DNA of 64,000 nucleotides from Cellulomonas palmilytica (lineage in GTDB: Bacteria > Actinomycetota > Actinomycetes > Actinomycetales > Cellulomonadaceae): assembly GCF_021590045.1 (NCBI RefSeq), contig NZ_CP062221.1:372001-436000 (forward strand), given 5' to 3'. Each line of letters starts with the position of its first letter. Within the stretch, counting starts at the first letter, position 1. The position numbers were made by a program, and so were the translations under genes. A model generated the notes under the pieces. It was not told the DNA's origin, searched no databases, and saw nothing but the letters and a program-made list of their open reading frames with translations. Below, piece by piece: positions 36,282 to 45,194 of the stretch.

Positions 36282-37094
36282 TCAGGCTGTGGTGAGCAGG
36301 TACGTGACCGTGACTGCCGCGACGGCGATCGCCGCCAGGAACGGGTAGCGGCGGCCCGGGCGGCGGGCGGCCGTCCAGGCTGCGGTCGCGGCGAGGACGG
36401 CGGCGACGACGAGCGCGGCGATCCCCGGCGCCGTCGCACCACCCGGCGTGCCGAGCACGACGAACGCCGTGGCGGCGAGCAGCAGCACCACCGCGCCGGT
36501 CGTCGTGCGGCGGCGGCCGAGCCGGTGCGGCAGCCCGACGACCCCCGTCGCGGCGTCGTCCTCCAGGTCCGGCAGCACGTTCGCCAGGTGCGCCCCGACC
36601 CCCAGCAACGCCGCGGCGACACCCGTGACCAGCGGCGCCAGGCGCGGCGGGTCGAGCGCGAGCGTCGCGACCGACGGCAGCAGCCCGAACGAGAACGCGT
36701 ACGGCAGCCAGGACCACGCCGTGGCCTTGAGCCGCGCGTTGTACGCCCACGCGGACGCGACGGTCAGCAGGTGCACCGCCGCGGCGGCCGCCCCGAGCAG
36801 CGCGGACAGCACCACGCACACGCCCAGCGCGACGAGCGCGGCGGCGCGGACCGTCGAGACGGACAGGGCTCCGGTGGCGACGGGCTTGTCGGCGCGTCCG
36901 ACGGCCCGGTCCCGCGCGGCGTCGATCCAGTCGTTCGACCAGCCGATCGACAGCTGCCCGGCCAGCACCGCCGCGGCGACGAGCCCCGCGGGCGCCCCCA
37001 CGGCCCACGCGTACGCCCCGGCGAACGCGGTCACGGCGACCGCCGGCGCCGCGTGCGCGGCGCGCACCAGCGCGACCACCCTCCGCGCGACCAT
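36282..37094 (-). CDS. UbiA-family prenyltransferase
   Basis: An intramembrane aromatic prenyltransferase, 270 aa, with about eight TM helices. The first Asp-rich motif is SNDWIDAARDRAVGRADKP and the second is NVLPDLEDDAATG. Both bind the Mg-diphosphate of the prenyl donor. It is transcribed away from the type III PKS operon through an 83-bp shared promoter space, which suggests that the aromatic product of that operon is prenylated, or that both feed one membrane lipid. The ATG at 37094 is preferred. Confidence 0.85.
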   Translation of the reverse strand: MVARRVVALVRAAHAAPAVAVTAFAGAYAWAVGAPAGLVAAAVLAGQLSIGWSNDWIDAARDRAVGRADKPVATGALSVSTVRAAALVALGVCVVLSALLGAAAAAVHLLTVASAWAYNARLKATAWSWLPYAFSFGLLPSVATLALDPPRLAPLVTGVAAALLGVGAHLANVLPDLEDDAATGVVGLPHRLGRRRTTTGAVVLLLAATAFVVLGTPGGATAPGIAALVVAAVLAATAAWTAARRPGRRYPFLAAIAVAAVTVTYLLTTA

Positions 37095-37177
37095 GCCCCA
37101 CACCCTGGCACCCCACCCCTCGCCCCGCGACCCCCGCTGGGCGGGCGGGGGGTGAGGGTTGGTGGCACGATCCGGAC

Positions 37178-38299
37178 ATGTCCCGGATCGTGGCGGTCGC
37201 ACCCGTGCTGCCCGACCACGTCTACCCGCAGACGCAGATCGCCGACGAACTCGCGGACATCCTGACGAGCGACGACGCGCACCGCGCGGTGCTGCGGCGC
37301 CTGCACGCCTCGTCGGGCATCGACACCCGGCACCTCGTCGCGCCGCTCGAGCGCTACCGCGCGTTCACGGGCTTCGACGAGACGAACGCGCTCGCGCTCG
37401 CGAGCGGCCTGGACCTCGCGGAGCGCGCGGCCCGCGCGGCCCTCGCGACGGCGGGTCTGGAGCCGGCGGACGTCGACCACCTCATGCTCACCACGGTCAC
37501 CGCGGTCGGTGCGCCGTCGATCGACGCGATGCTCGTCGACCGCCTCGGCCTGCGGCCGGACGTCACGCGGCTGCCGAGCTTCGGGCTGGGCTGCGCGGGC
37601 GGCGCCGCGGGGCTGGCGCGCGTGCACGACCACCTGGAGGCGCACCCGGGCCAGGTCGCCCTGCTCGTGTCGGTCGAGCTGTGCTCGCTGACGTTGCAGC
37701 GCGACGACGACTCGACCGCGAACCTCGTCGCGAGCGGGCTGTTCGGCGACGGCGGCGCGGCGGTCGTCATGGCGGGCCGCGAGCGCGACGCACCACGCGG
37801 CTCGTCGGACGAGGTGCGCCGCACCTGGGCGGGGGCGCCGCTCGTCGTCGGGGCGCGCAGCGTGCTGTACCCCGGCTCGGCCGACGCGCTCGGCTGGCAG
37901 GTGGGGGCGTCCGGGCTGCGGATCGTGCTGTCCGGCGGGCTGCCGGACGTGGTGCGCGAGCACGTGGCCGACGACGTGAAGGCGCTGCTCACGGCGCAGG
38001 GCGCGGTCCCCGACGACGTGCGCGCCTGGCTCGTGCACCCCGGCGGGCCCAAGATCCTCGAGGCCGTGCAGGACGCTCTGGACCTGCCGCACGAGGCGCT
38101 GGCACGCTCGTGGGCGAACCTCGCGCGGGCGGGGAACCTGTCGTCCGCGTCGGTGCTGCACGTGCTCGCCGACGGCATCGCGGACGGCGCACCGCCCGGT
38201 GCGCTCGGTGTGGCCGCGGCCTTCGGCCCGGGTGTGGGGGTCGAGCTGGTCGCGCTGCGCTGGCCGTCCGACGAGGTCGACGTCGAAGGAGCCGCATGA
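37178..38299 (+). CDS. Type III polyketide synthase
   Basis: A 373-aa chalcone-synthase-like enzyme. The catalytic Cys139 lies in FGLGCAGGAAGLAR, the His in WLVHPGGPKILEAV and the Asn in NLARAGNLSSASVL, completing the Cys-His-Asn triad. LFGDGGAAVVMAG and AAFGPGVGVELV are family marks. The operon partners (methyltransferase, flavoprotein hydroxylase) match the SrsA-SrsB-SrsC phenolic-lipid type, so it probably makes alkylresorcinol- or alkylpyrone-like chains. The stop overlaps the next ATG (ATGA). Confidence 0.9.
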   Translation: MSRIVAVAPVLPDHVYPQTQIADELADILTSDDAHRAVLRRLHASSGIDTRHLVAPLERYRAFTGFDETNALALASGLDLAERAARAALATAGLEPADVDHLMLTTVTAVGAPSIDAMLVDRLGLRPDVTRLPSFGLGCAGGAAGLARVHDHLEAHPGQVALLVSVELCSLTLQRDDDSTANLVASGLFGDGGAAVVMAGRERDAPRGSSDEVRRTWAGAPLVVGARSVLYPGSADALGWQVGASGLRIVLSGGLPDVVREHVADDVKALLTAQGAVPDDVRAWLVHPGGPKILEAVQDALDLPHEALARSWANLARAGNLSSASVLHVLADGIADGAPPGALGVAAAFGPGVGVELVALRWPSDEVDVEGAA

Positions 38300-38820
38300 G
38301 TCTCGCGCTGTACACGGTGCTCGTCCTGGCGACGGGCGTGGAACGGATCGCCGAGCTCGTGGTGTCCTCGCGGCACGCGCGCTGGTCGTTCGAGCGCGGC
38401 GGGCGCGAGAGCGGGCGAGGGCACTTCCCCGCGATGGTCGCGCTGCACACCGGTCTGCTGGTCGCGTGCATCGCCGAGGCGTGGCTCGCCGACCGGCCGT
38501 TCCTGCCGTGGCTGGGCTGGCCGATGCTCGTCGTCGTGCTCGCGTCGCAGGGGCTGCGGTGGTGGTGCATCGCGACGCTCGGCCCGCAGTGGAACACGCG
38601 CGTGATCGTCGTCCCCGGCCTCGGGCTGGTGGACCGCGGCCCGTACCGGTACCTCAGCCACCCGAACTACGTCGCGGTGGTCGCGGAGGGCATCGCGCTG
38701 CCGCTCGTGCACACCTCCTGGGTCACGGCGGTCGCGTTCACGGTGCTCAACGCGGTGCTGCTCCTGGGCTTCCGCATCCCCGCCGAGGAGCGCGCGCTCG
38801 CCGACGCCCGGCAGGTCTGA
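38296..38820 (+). CDS. Isoprenylcysteine carboxyl methyltransferase-family enzyme
   Basis: A 174-aa integral membrane methyltransferase (ICMT/SrsB-like). It has four or five TM helices, with the SAM-binding C-terminal region RGPYRYLSHPNYVAVVAEG and the final IPAEERAL. In type III PKS operons such enzymes O-methylate the resorcinol or quinol ring. It overlaps the PKS gene by four bases and is followed by the flavoprotein after three. Confidence 0.87.
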   Translation: MSLALYTVLVLATGVERIAELVVSSRHARWSFERGGRESGRGHFPAMVALHTGLLVACIAEAWLADRPFLPWLGWPMLVVVLASQGLRWWCIATLGPQWNTRVIVVPGLGLVDRGPYRYLSHPNYVAVVAEGIALPLVHTSWVTAVAFTVLNAVLLLGFRIPAEERALADARQV

Positions 38821-38823
38821 GCG

Positions 38824-39867
38824 GTGCCCGCGGGCGACCTCGACGCGGACGTGCTCGTCGTCGGCGGCGGTCCCGTCGGGCTGGCGGCGGCGATCGAGGC
38901 GCGGCTCGCGGGGCTGTCGGTGCTGGTGCTCGAGCCGCGTTCCGGGCCGGTCGACAAGGCGTGCGGCGAGGGGCTCATGCCCGGCGCGCTCGCCGCGGTG
39001 CACCGCCTGGGCGTGGACCCCGACGGGCACGAGCTGACGGGCATCGCGTACGTGGACGCGACGCGGCGCGTCGAGCACCGGTTCACGCGGGGGACGGGCC
39101 GCGGCGTGCGGCGGACCGTCCTGCACCGGGCGCTGGCCCGGCGCGCGGCCGAGCTGGGTGCGCAGGTCGTCGTCGGACGCGCGTCCGACCTGCGGCAGGA
39201 CGCGCACGGCGTGGTGATCGACGACCTGCGGGCGGGCCACGTGCTCGCGTGCGACGGGCTGCACTCGACGGTCCGGCGCCTCGTGGGCCTGGAGGTCCCG
39301 GTCCGACGAGCGCGCGCGGACGAGCGCCGGCGGTTCGGGCTGCGCCGGCACTACCGGGTGCGGCCGTGGGGCGACCTGGTCGAGGTGCACTGGGCGCCGC
39401 ACGCGGAGGCGTACGTGACGCCCGTGGGCCCGGACCTCGTCGGGGTCGCGGTGCTCGGCCCGGTGCGCACCGACCTCGACGCGACGCTCGACGCGCTCCC
39501 CGCGCTCGCGCGGCACCTCGCGGGCGCCCAGCCCGACGGGCCGGTACGCGGCGCCGGTCCCCTGCTCCAGCGCACCACCGCGCGCACGGCGGGCCGCGTG
39601 CTGCTCGTCGGCGACGCGTCCGGCTACGTCGACGCGCTCACCGGCGAGGGCCTGCGCGTCGGGCTGGCTCAAGCGGCCGCCGCGGTCGCGCACCTCGACG
39701 ACCCCGCGGGCTACGAGCGTGCGTGGGCGCGCGCGACGCGCGACTACCGCGTCCTCACCACGGGCCTCGTCGCCGCCGCAACCTCGCCGGCCCGCCGCAC
39801 GATCGTCCCCGCCGCGGCACGCCTGCCCCGCGTGTACGGCGCGATCGTCGACCGCCTGGCCCGCTGA
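38824..39867 (+). CDS. FAD-dependent oxidoreductase of the phenolic-lipid operon
   Basis: A 347-aa flavoprotein monooxygenase/reductase: the Rossmann loop VLVVGGGPVGLAAAIEARL, then CGEGLMPGALAAV (as in geranylgeranyl-reductase-like and UbiH-like proteins), and the FAD-binding GRVLLVGDASGYVDALTGEG. As the third gene of the PKS operon it may hydroxylate the alkylresorcinol ring on the way to a quinone (SrsC-like role), or reduce a prenyl chain. The GTG at 38824 is used. Confidence 0.82.
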   Translation: MPAGDLDADVLVVGGGPVGLAAAIEARLAGLSVLVLEPRSGPVDKACGEGLMPGALAAVHRLGVDPDGHELTGIAYVDATRRVEHRFTRGTGRGVRRTVLHRALARRAAELGAQVVVGRASDLRQDAHGVVIDDLRAGHVLACDGLHSTVRRLVGLEVPVRRARADERRRFGLRRHYRVRPWGDLVEVHWAPHAEAYVTPVGPDLVGVAVLGPVRTDLDATLDALPALARHLAGAQPDGPVRGAGPLLQRTTARTAGRVLLVGDASGYVDALTGEGLRVGLAQAAAAVAHLDDPAGYERAWARATRDYRVLTTGLVAAATSPARRTIVPAAARLPRVYGAIVDRLAR

Positions 39868-39930
39868 GCAGCCCCGTCGTATCTCCGGGCCGCCGGCCGG
39901 CTCCTCGTCGGCGTCGACGAGGAGGGCGCG

Positions 39931-40863
39931 ATGACGAGGTGGGGAGTCACCTGGCGCGACCCGCTGCTGATCACGGCGGCCGCGACGCTGTACGTGGCGC
40001 TGCGTGCGTACGACCCGGTCGAGGGCGCGCTGACCACGCGGTGGTTCTCGGTCTGGGCGGGGATGCTGCTGATCAGCGCACTCGTCTGGGTCGCCGTGCT
40101 GCGCGAGGGTCTCAGGAGGCTCCGGCTGCGGCCACGGCGGCCCGGCGCTCCGCGGCACGGCGTGCGCTACGTCGCGATCGCGCTGCCGGCGACCGCCTTC
40201 GTGATGGCGGCGTCCCAGGAGGCGCGGTTCGTCACCCACGGCTCGTACGTCCCCTCCGTCCTCGTCGTCGGTCTCCTCGCGCTGGGGTGGTGCACGGCCG
40301 CGCCATGGACGCTGCTGGTCTGGCGGACGCGGGACGACGAGGCCGAGCTCGCGCGGTCCATCGCCGCGGTCGGCGCGCCGCGGTGGGACACGACCACGTC
40401 CGCGCTCACCGTGGACGTGGCGGCCGTCCACGCGGCGGCCGCGACGCTGCGCCGCGCCTGGGAGGCGATCGAGGCGTCGGCGCTCGCGCTCGCGGTCCTG
40501 CTCTCGAGCGCCGTCCTGAACACGGCGATGCTGCGGCTCGGCGCGATCGCGTCGGGGGCGACGACCGCGACGGATTCCCCGACGGTGTTCGTCCTCGCGT
40601 ACGGCGCCTTCTTCGCGCTCGTCGCAGCCGTGCTGATCGGGCCCGTGGCCCTGCACTGGCGCAGCCAGGCGCTCGCGCTCGTGGACGCGACGCTGGGGGA
40701 ACCGCCCACGGGTGTCCCCACGGCGGAGTTCGTCGACACCCGGGACCGCTTCCTCACCCACCTCGGCCTGCGTGCCGGTGTGCTGCGGACGCCCGTCGCG
40801 GCGCTCAGCGTGCTCGCGCCCCTCGGCACCGCGTTCCTGGCCGCGCTCGTGCCGACGGGCTGA
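39931..40863 (+). CDS. Hypothetical polytopic membrane protein
   Basis: A 310-aa protein with about seven hydrophobic segments and no recognised family. The N-terminal half contains LLITAAATLYVALRAYDP and GMLLISALVWVAVL. A soluble loop (about residues 130-180) separates it from the last helices, including AYGAFFALVAAVLIGPVAL. GGAGG precedes the ATG. It follows the phenolic-lipid operon after 63 bp and could be part of it, but nothing in the protein shows this. Confidence 0.65.
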   Translation: MTRWGVTWRDPLLITAAATLYVALRAYDPVEGALTTRWFSVWAGMLLISALVWVAVLREGLRRLRLRPRRPGAPRHGVRYVAIALPATAFVMAASQEARFVTHGSYVPSVLVVGLLALGWCTAAPWTLLVWRTRDDEAELARSIAAVGAPRWDTTTSALTVDVAAVHAAAATLRRAWEAIEASALALAVLLSSAVLNTAMLRLGAIASGATTATDSPTVFVLAYGAFFALVAAVLIGPVALHWRSQALALVDATLGEPPTGVPTAEFVDTRDRFLTHLGLRAGVLRTPVAALSVLAPLGTAFLAALVPTG

Positions 40864-40868
40864 GCCGA

Positions 40869-41639
40869 CTACACGACCAGGGACTGGCCGCCGTCGACGA
40901 AGATCTCGGTACCCGTGACGTGGCTCGCCGCGTCCGACGCGAGGAACGCGATCGCGTCGGCGACCTGCGCGGCCGCGCCGGGCTCGGTCCCGGTCAGCGG
41001 GATCTCGCCGTGCGGGTACTCGACCTTCAGGCCCAGGTGGTCGGTGTGGCGGACCTCGGTGTTGTCGTCGATCTCGGTGTCGATCGCGCCGGGACACACG
41101 ACGTTGACGCGCACGCCGCGCGGTGCGAGCTCGACCGCGACCATGCGCGCGAACGCGACCTGGCCGGCCTTGCTCGTGGCGTACGCGGACGCGCCCGAGT
41201 TGGAGAACGTGCGGGTGCCGTTGATCGAGGAGACGACGACGATCGCGCCGCCCTGGCGCAGCAGCAGCGGGACCGTGTGGTGCACGGTGAGGAACGTGCC
41301 GGTGAGGTTGGTCGCGATCGTCGTCGACCACTCGTCGGGCGTGAGCTCCTCCACGGGCGCCCACACGCCGTTGACGCCCGCGTTCGCGACGACCACGTCG
41401 AGGCGGCCGAGCTCGTCGTCGACACGCGCGACGACGCCCCGGACCGCCTCCGGGTCCGCGACGTCCGCCGCCAGCGGCAGCGCGGTGCCGCCGACGGACC
41501 GGATCTCGTCCGCGACCTCGTCGGCGCTGTCCTGGCTGTGCCCCAGGGGGACGACCGTCAGGCCGTCGCGCGCGAGCCGCAGCGCGGTCGCCCGACCGAT
41601 GCCCGACCCCGCGCCCGTCACGAGCGCCACCTTCGTCAT
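40869..41639 (-). CDS. Short-chain dehydrogenase/reductase
   Basis: A classical SDR of 256 aa: ALVTGAGSGIGRATALRLA (NAD(P) loop), NAG in VVVANAGVNGVW, Ser in VVVSSINGTRTF, and Tyr/Lys in ASAYATSKAGQVAFARM. The end VTGTEIFVDGGQSLVV is typical of the glucose-dehydrogenase-like/FabG-like set. Substrate is not assignable. It ends five bases from the convergent membrane-protein stop. Confidence 0.88.
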   Translation of the reverse strand: MTKVALVTGAGSGIGRATALRLARDGLTVVPLGHSQDSADEVADEIRSVGGTALPLAADVADPEAVRGVVARVDDELGRLDVVVANAGVNGVWAPVEELTPDEWSTTIATNLTGTFLTVHHTVPLLLRQGGAIVVVSSINGTRTFSNSGASAYATSKAGQVAFARMVAVELAPRGVRVNVVCPGAIDTEIDDNTEVRHTDHLGLKVEYPHGEIPLTGTEPGAAAQVADAIAFLASDAASHVTGTEIFVDGGQSLVV

Positions 41640-41759
41640 CCCGTCGCTCCCCTCGTCGTCCCGTCGCCGTCGACCCGGACGTCCCGACGCTAACCGTGCC
41701 CGCGCTGAGGTGCCCGCCGACGGCGGTCCGTGCACCCGTCCGGCGGCACGCGCCCACCC

Positions 41760-41769
41760 AAATCGATTC
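41760..41769. promoter_or_regulatory. AATCGATT palindrome upstream of GH5 cellulase
   Basis: AAATCGATTC contains the 8-bp palindrome AATCGATT with a central CG, of LacI-operator shape. It lies about 110 bp before the cellulase ATG in a 239-bp gene-free stretch (41640-41878). It differs from the mannanase and xylanase elements. A regulatory role is only suggested. Confidence 0.3.
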
Positions 41770-41878
41770 GACGGTCCCGCCCCCGGACCCCCGACCCCCC
41801 GGGCGGCCCACACTCGCGGAGCGACGAGTGTCGTGCCCGGCACGGGCCACGGCACGTCCTTCAACGACGAGGAGATCG

Positions 41879-43309
41879 ATGTCCGCGCGTCTCAAGTCAG
41901 CTGCTCTTCTGGTCTCGTCCCTGCTCGCGACGGCGGGCATCGGGGCGATGACCGCGTCCTCGGCCCAGGCGGCCGTCGGGTGCAAGGTCGACTACGCCGT
42001 CACCAGCGAGTGGGGTGGCGGGTTCGGTGCCAGCGTGACGGTCACCAACCTCGGTGACCGCCTCGACTCGTGGACCGTGGGCTGGACGTACGCGTCCGGC
42101 CAGCAGGTCACGCAGGCGTGGAACGCCACCGTCACGCAGTCCGGCGGTGCCGTCACGGCCCGCAACGCGAGCTACAACGGCACGCTCGCCACGGGTGCGT
42201 CGACGAGCTTCGGCTTCAACGGCTCGTGGTCCGGGTCCAACCCCAAGCCCACGGCGTTCACCGTCAACGGCGTGACGTGCACGGGCGGGACGACCACCCC
42301 GACTCCCACCCCCACCCCGACGCCGACCCCCACTCCCACTCCCACGACGACGACCCCGCCGCCGCCCACGGGCACCACGCCCGTGGCGATCAACGGCCAG
42401 CTGCGCGTCTGCGGCGTCAACCTGTGCAACCAGTACGGCAAGCCGATCCAGCTGCGCGGCGTCAGCACGCACGGCCTGCAGTGGTTCCCCGGCTGCTACA
42501 ACACCAGCTCCCTCAACACGCTCGCGAACGACTGGAAGGCCGACGTCTTCCGCATCGCGATGTACGTCAACGAGGACGGCTACGTCACCAACCCGTCGGG
42601 CTTCACGTCGCAGGTGAACAGCCTGGTCGACGCCGCGGAGCAGCGCGGGATGTACGCGATCGTCGACTTCCACACGCTCACGCCCGGTGACCCGAACGTG
42701 AACCTGGACAACGCGAAGACGTTCTTCCGCAGCGTCGCGGCGCGCAACGCGTCCAAGACCAACGTGATCTACGAGATCGCGAACGAGCCGAACGGTGTCT
42801 CCTGGCAGGGCATTCGCAGCTACGCGAGCCAGGTCATCCCGATCATCCGCGCCGCCGACCCCGACGCGGTGATCCTCGTCGGCACGCGCGCCTGGTCGTC
42901 GCTGGGCATCTCCGAGGGTTCGAGCTCCGCGGAGATCGTCGCCAACCCGGTGCCGTTCGACAACATCATGTACACGTTCCACTTCTACGCGGCGTCCCAC
43001 CAGGACAACTACCGCAACGAGGTGCGCAACGCGGCCGGCAAGCTCCCGCTGTTCGTGAGCGAGTGGGGCACGACGAGCGCGACGGGCGGCGGCACGGTCG
43101 ACATCGCGAGCTCCACGGCGTGGCTCGACCTGCTCGACTCGCTGAAGATCAGCCACGTGAACTGGACGTACTCCGACGCGGGCGAGTCCAGCGCGGCGTT
43201 CCAGTCCGGCACGTGCTCGGGCTCCGACTACGGCACCTCGCGGTTGTCGCAGTCCGGCCAGTTCGTGCGCAGCCGGGTCATGACGGCGGACAGCTTCCCG
43301 ACGAGCTGA
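41879..43309 (+). CDS. GH5 endoglucanase with N-terminal CBM2
   Basis: A 476-aa secreted cellulase with reversed domain order compared with the xylanase. Signal peptide (about 1-32), CBM2 (about 33-138, bounded by VGCKVDYAV and VNGVTCTGG), PT-rich linker (TPTPTPTPTP and following, about 140-165), then a GH5 subfamily-2-like catalytic barrel. Acid/base Glu303 is in IYEIANEPNG and nucleophile Glu395 in LFVSEWGTTS. QLRGVSTHGLQWFP and YTFHFYAASH are further conserved strands. It would cut internal beta-1,4-glucan bonds. A GAGGAG precedes the ATG and a nested hairpin terminator follows immediately. Confidence 0.92.
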   Translation: MSARLKSAALLVSSLLATAGIGAMTASSAQAAVGCKVDYAVTSEWGGGFGASVTVTNLGDRLDSWTVGWTYASGQQVTQAWNATVTQSGGAVTARNASYNGTLATGASTSFGFNGSWSGSNPKPTAFTVNGVTCTGGTTTPTPTPTPTPTPTPTPTTTTPPPPTGTTPVAINGQLRVCGVNLCNQYGKPIQLRGVSTHGLQWFPGCYNTSSLNTLANDWKADVFRIAMYVNEDGYVTNPSGFTSQVNSLVDAAEQRGMYAIVDFHTLTPGDPNVNLDNAKTFFRSVAARNASKTNVIYEIANEPNGVSWQGIRSYASQVIPIIRAADPDAVILVGTRAWSSLGISEGSSSAEIVANPVPFDNIMYTFHFYAASHQDNYRNEVRNAAGKLPLFVSEWGTTSATGGGTVDIASSTAWLDLLDSLKISHVNWTYSDAGESSAAFQSGTCSGSDYGTSRLSQSGQFVRSRVMTADSFPTS

Positions 43310-43379
43310 CGCAGGGGCTTCCGGGGGCGCCGGGCGGGCTGACCTGCGGGTCGGCCCGCCCGTCGTCGGCACCCCTGCG
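43310..43379 (+). terminator. Nested hairpin terminator after cellulase
   Basis: An inner CGGGCGGGC (43331-43339) / GCCCGCCCG (43354-43362) stem lies inside an outer CGCAGGGG (43310-43317) / CCCCTGCG (43372-43379) pair. It begins directly after the TGA of the GH5 gene and is the probable transcription end. Confidence 0.65.
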
Positions 43380-43478
43380 GGTGGCCCTGCGCCGGTGGCC
43401 GCCGCTCGCCGCGCGGGATCGGCGAAGGCGACCTAGCGTGGCCGGGTCCCCCTGTGTGACCCACGGAAGGAGCACGCC

Positions 43479-43925
43479 ATGCCCACGATCGACGAGTCCA
43501 TCGAGGTCGACGTCCCGATCAGCACCGCGTACAACCAGTGGACGCAGTTCGAGGACTTCCCGGCGTTCATGGGAGGTGTCGAGCAGGTCCGCCAGCTCGA
43601 CGACACCCTCACCCACTGGCGTACGTCCATCGGCGGCGTCGAGCGCGAGTTCGACGCGCAGATCGTCGAGCAGACGCCCGACACGCGCGTCGCGTGGCAG
43701 AGCATCGACGGCACGACGCACGTCGGCCAGGTGACGTTCGAGCCGATCAGCGCCACGCAGACCCGCGTCCACGTGCAGACGGCGTGGGAGCCGGAGACGC
43801 TCGTCGAGAAGGCGGGTGCCGCGATCGGCGCCGACGACCGCCAGGTGAAGGCCGATCTCAAGCGCTTCAAGGAGTTCATCGAGTCGCGCGGCGTCGAGAC
43901 GGGCGCCTGGCGCGGCGAGGTCTGA
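43479..43925 (+). CDS. SRPBCC/polyketide-cyclase-like protein
   Basis: A 148-aa START-like (SRPBCC) protein. TIDESIEVDVPISTAYNQW, FEDFPAFMGGVEQVRQLDD, WQSIDGT and RVHVQTAWEPETLVEK follow the usual cyclase/dehydrase order, including the long C-terminal helix DDRQVKADLKRFKEFIE. Such proteins bind hydrophobic ligands; many actinobacterial members are stress-related with unknown ligand. A GGAAGG ribosome site precedes the ATG at 43479, and a hairpin terminator follows. Confidence 0.82.
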   Translation: MPTIDESIEVDVPISTAYNQWTQFEDFPAFMGGVEQVRQLDDTLTHWRTSIGGVEREFDAQIVEQTPDTRVAWQSIDGTTHVGQVTFEPISATQTRVHVQTAWEPETLVEKAGAAIGADDRQVKADLKRFKEFIESRGVETGAWRGEV

Positions 43926-43936
43926 CGCGCGTCGCG

Positions 43937-43989
43937 ACGACGAGCGACGTCCTGGGGCGGTCCGGCACGTCCGGGCCGCCCCTCGTCGT
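43937..43989 (+). terminator. Hairpin terminator after SRPBCC gene
   Basis: An outer ACGACGAG / CTCGTCGT pair and an inner GGGGCGG (43954-43960) / CCGCCCC (43976-43982) pair form a nested stem 12 bp after the stop of the SRPBCC gene. Confidence 0.55.
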
Positions 43990-44037
43990 GCGTGTCGGGG
44001 CGAACCGGTAGGTTCCGCCCGACGACGAGGAGGACCG

Positions 44038-44820
44038 ATGACGTCTGCGATCACCGAGCCCGTGGCGGGCCTGACGCTCTTCCCCCGGCCCGAGGACGTG
44101 TTCGTCCTCGACCAGGCGGACCTGGCCCGGTACATCCACCCGCTGGTGACGGTGGACCTGAGCCTCGTCGACCCGTCGTGGGCCGGGCAGGTGCACCTGG
44201 TCAGCCCGGTCGAGCCGTACGAGGGGCTCGTCGGCGAGGACGACGAGCACTGGACGGACCTGGTGCGCGAGAACGTCATCGCGTTCCGCGTCGAGGGCGA
44301 CGGCCGCTACCGCTTCCTGGCGGACACCGCGTACTTCCGGCTCGCGGCGCTCGAGGCCGACCCGGCCGTGACAGGGTTCCCGGATCGCGGCGCACCGTCG
44401 CGTGACGAGCTGCGCGAGTACCACCGGGCGCGCACGAGGCACGAGGAGCTGACCGAGCTGCGCGCGCACTACGACGAGCAGCGCGCGACGTACGAGCAGG
44501 CCCGCGCACACTTCGCGGAGCACGGGGCGCTGTGCATGGTGCCGCTGCGCGAGCCGCACGAGCACTACCCGGTGCCGGTGCTGGACCAGCTCGGCGGCGA
44601 GGCCCCGGAAGGGAACTGGGTCGTCCCGGACGGGATCACCGTCGAGGAGCACGAGACCGAGGACGGGACGGTCGCGTGGCCCGTCGACCCGCAGGGGCGC
44701 CGGTTCCACCACGTCGCGTCCGTCGCCGGCTACCACTACCGGCGCTCGGGCGCGGACTCGGTGCTCCTGTTCTTCGAGCCCGAGTCCCGTACCGCCCTGC
44801 TCACCTTCGACTGGACGTGA
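44038..44820 (+). CDS. Hypothetical protein with coiled-coil middle
   Basis: A 260-aa cytosolic protein of no family I recognise. The N-terminal part is strand-rich (VLDQADLARYIHPLVTVDLS). The middle has a charged helix with coiled-coil character (RDELREYHRARTRHEELTEL, followed by RAHYDEQRATYEQAR). The C-terminal part is again strand-rich and ends in LLFFEPESRTALLTFDWT. It is followed after two bases by the VOC gene and then the fructosamine-kinase-like gene, so it is probably the first gene of a three-gene operon. Confidence 0.6.
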   Translation: MTSAITEPVAGLTLFPRPEDVFVLDQADLARYIHPLVTVDLSLVDPSWAGQVHLVSPVEPYEGLVGEDDEHWTDLVRENVIAFRVEGDGRYRFLADTAYFRLAALEADPAVTGFPDRGAPSRDELREYHRARTRHEELTELRAHYDEQRATYEQARAHFAEHGALCMVPLREPHEHYPVPVLDQLGGEAPEGNWVVPDGITVEEHETEDGTVAWPVDPQGRRFHHVASVAGYHYRRSGADSVLLFFEPESRTALLTFDWT

Positions 44821-44822
44821 CC

Positions 44823-45194
44823 ATGACCTCTCGCATCTCCGAGCTCGTGGTCGACTGCGTCGACCCGCGGCTGCTCGCGGACTTCTGGTGCCAGGTGCTC
44901 GACTACGTCGTGCTCGACGAGGAGGACGGGGCGATCGAGATCGGGCCGGCGTCCGGGTTCGGCGGCCTGCAGCCGACGATCATCCTCAGCCCGTCGTCCG
45001 ACGAGCGGACCGGCAAGCTGCGTCTGCACATCGACGTCAACCCGGTGGACCGCGACCAGGACGCCGAGCTGGAGCGCCTGCTCGCGCTGGGGGCGCGCCG
45101 GGCGGACATCGGCCAGACCGGCCAGGAGTCGTGGCACGTGCTGCTCGACCCGGAGGGCAACGAGTTCTGCCTCCTGCGCCGACGGCTCTCGTGA
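44823..45194 (+). CDS. VOC (glyoxalase-like) family protein
   Basis: A 123-aa vicinal-oxygen-chelate protein: RISELVVDCVDPRLLADFW, WCQVLDYVV, LRLHIDVNPVDRDQDAELE, and WHVLLDPEGNEFCLL carrying the late metal-ligand Glu. It belongs to the glyoxalase-like domain proteins of actinobacteria with unknown substrate. Its TGA overlaps the GTG of the next gene. Confidence 0.84.
   Translation: MTSRISELVVDCVDPRLLADFWCQVLDYVVLDEEDGAIEIGPASGFGGLQPTIILSPSSDERTGKLRLHIDVNPVDRDQDAELERLLALGARRADIGQTGQESWHVLLDPEGNEFCLLRRRLS

Noticed and set aside
37354..41985. A 1543-codon open frame on the minus strand across the PKS, methyltransferase, flavoprotein and SDR genes
   Set aside because: It is composed of Arg/Ala/Pro/His-rich low-complexity sequence antisense to clearly recognisable genes; long antisense frames are expected in such GC-rich DNA.
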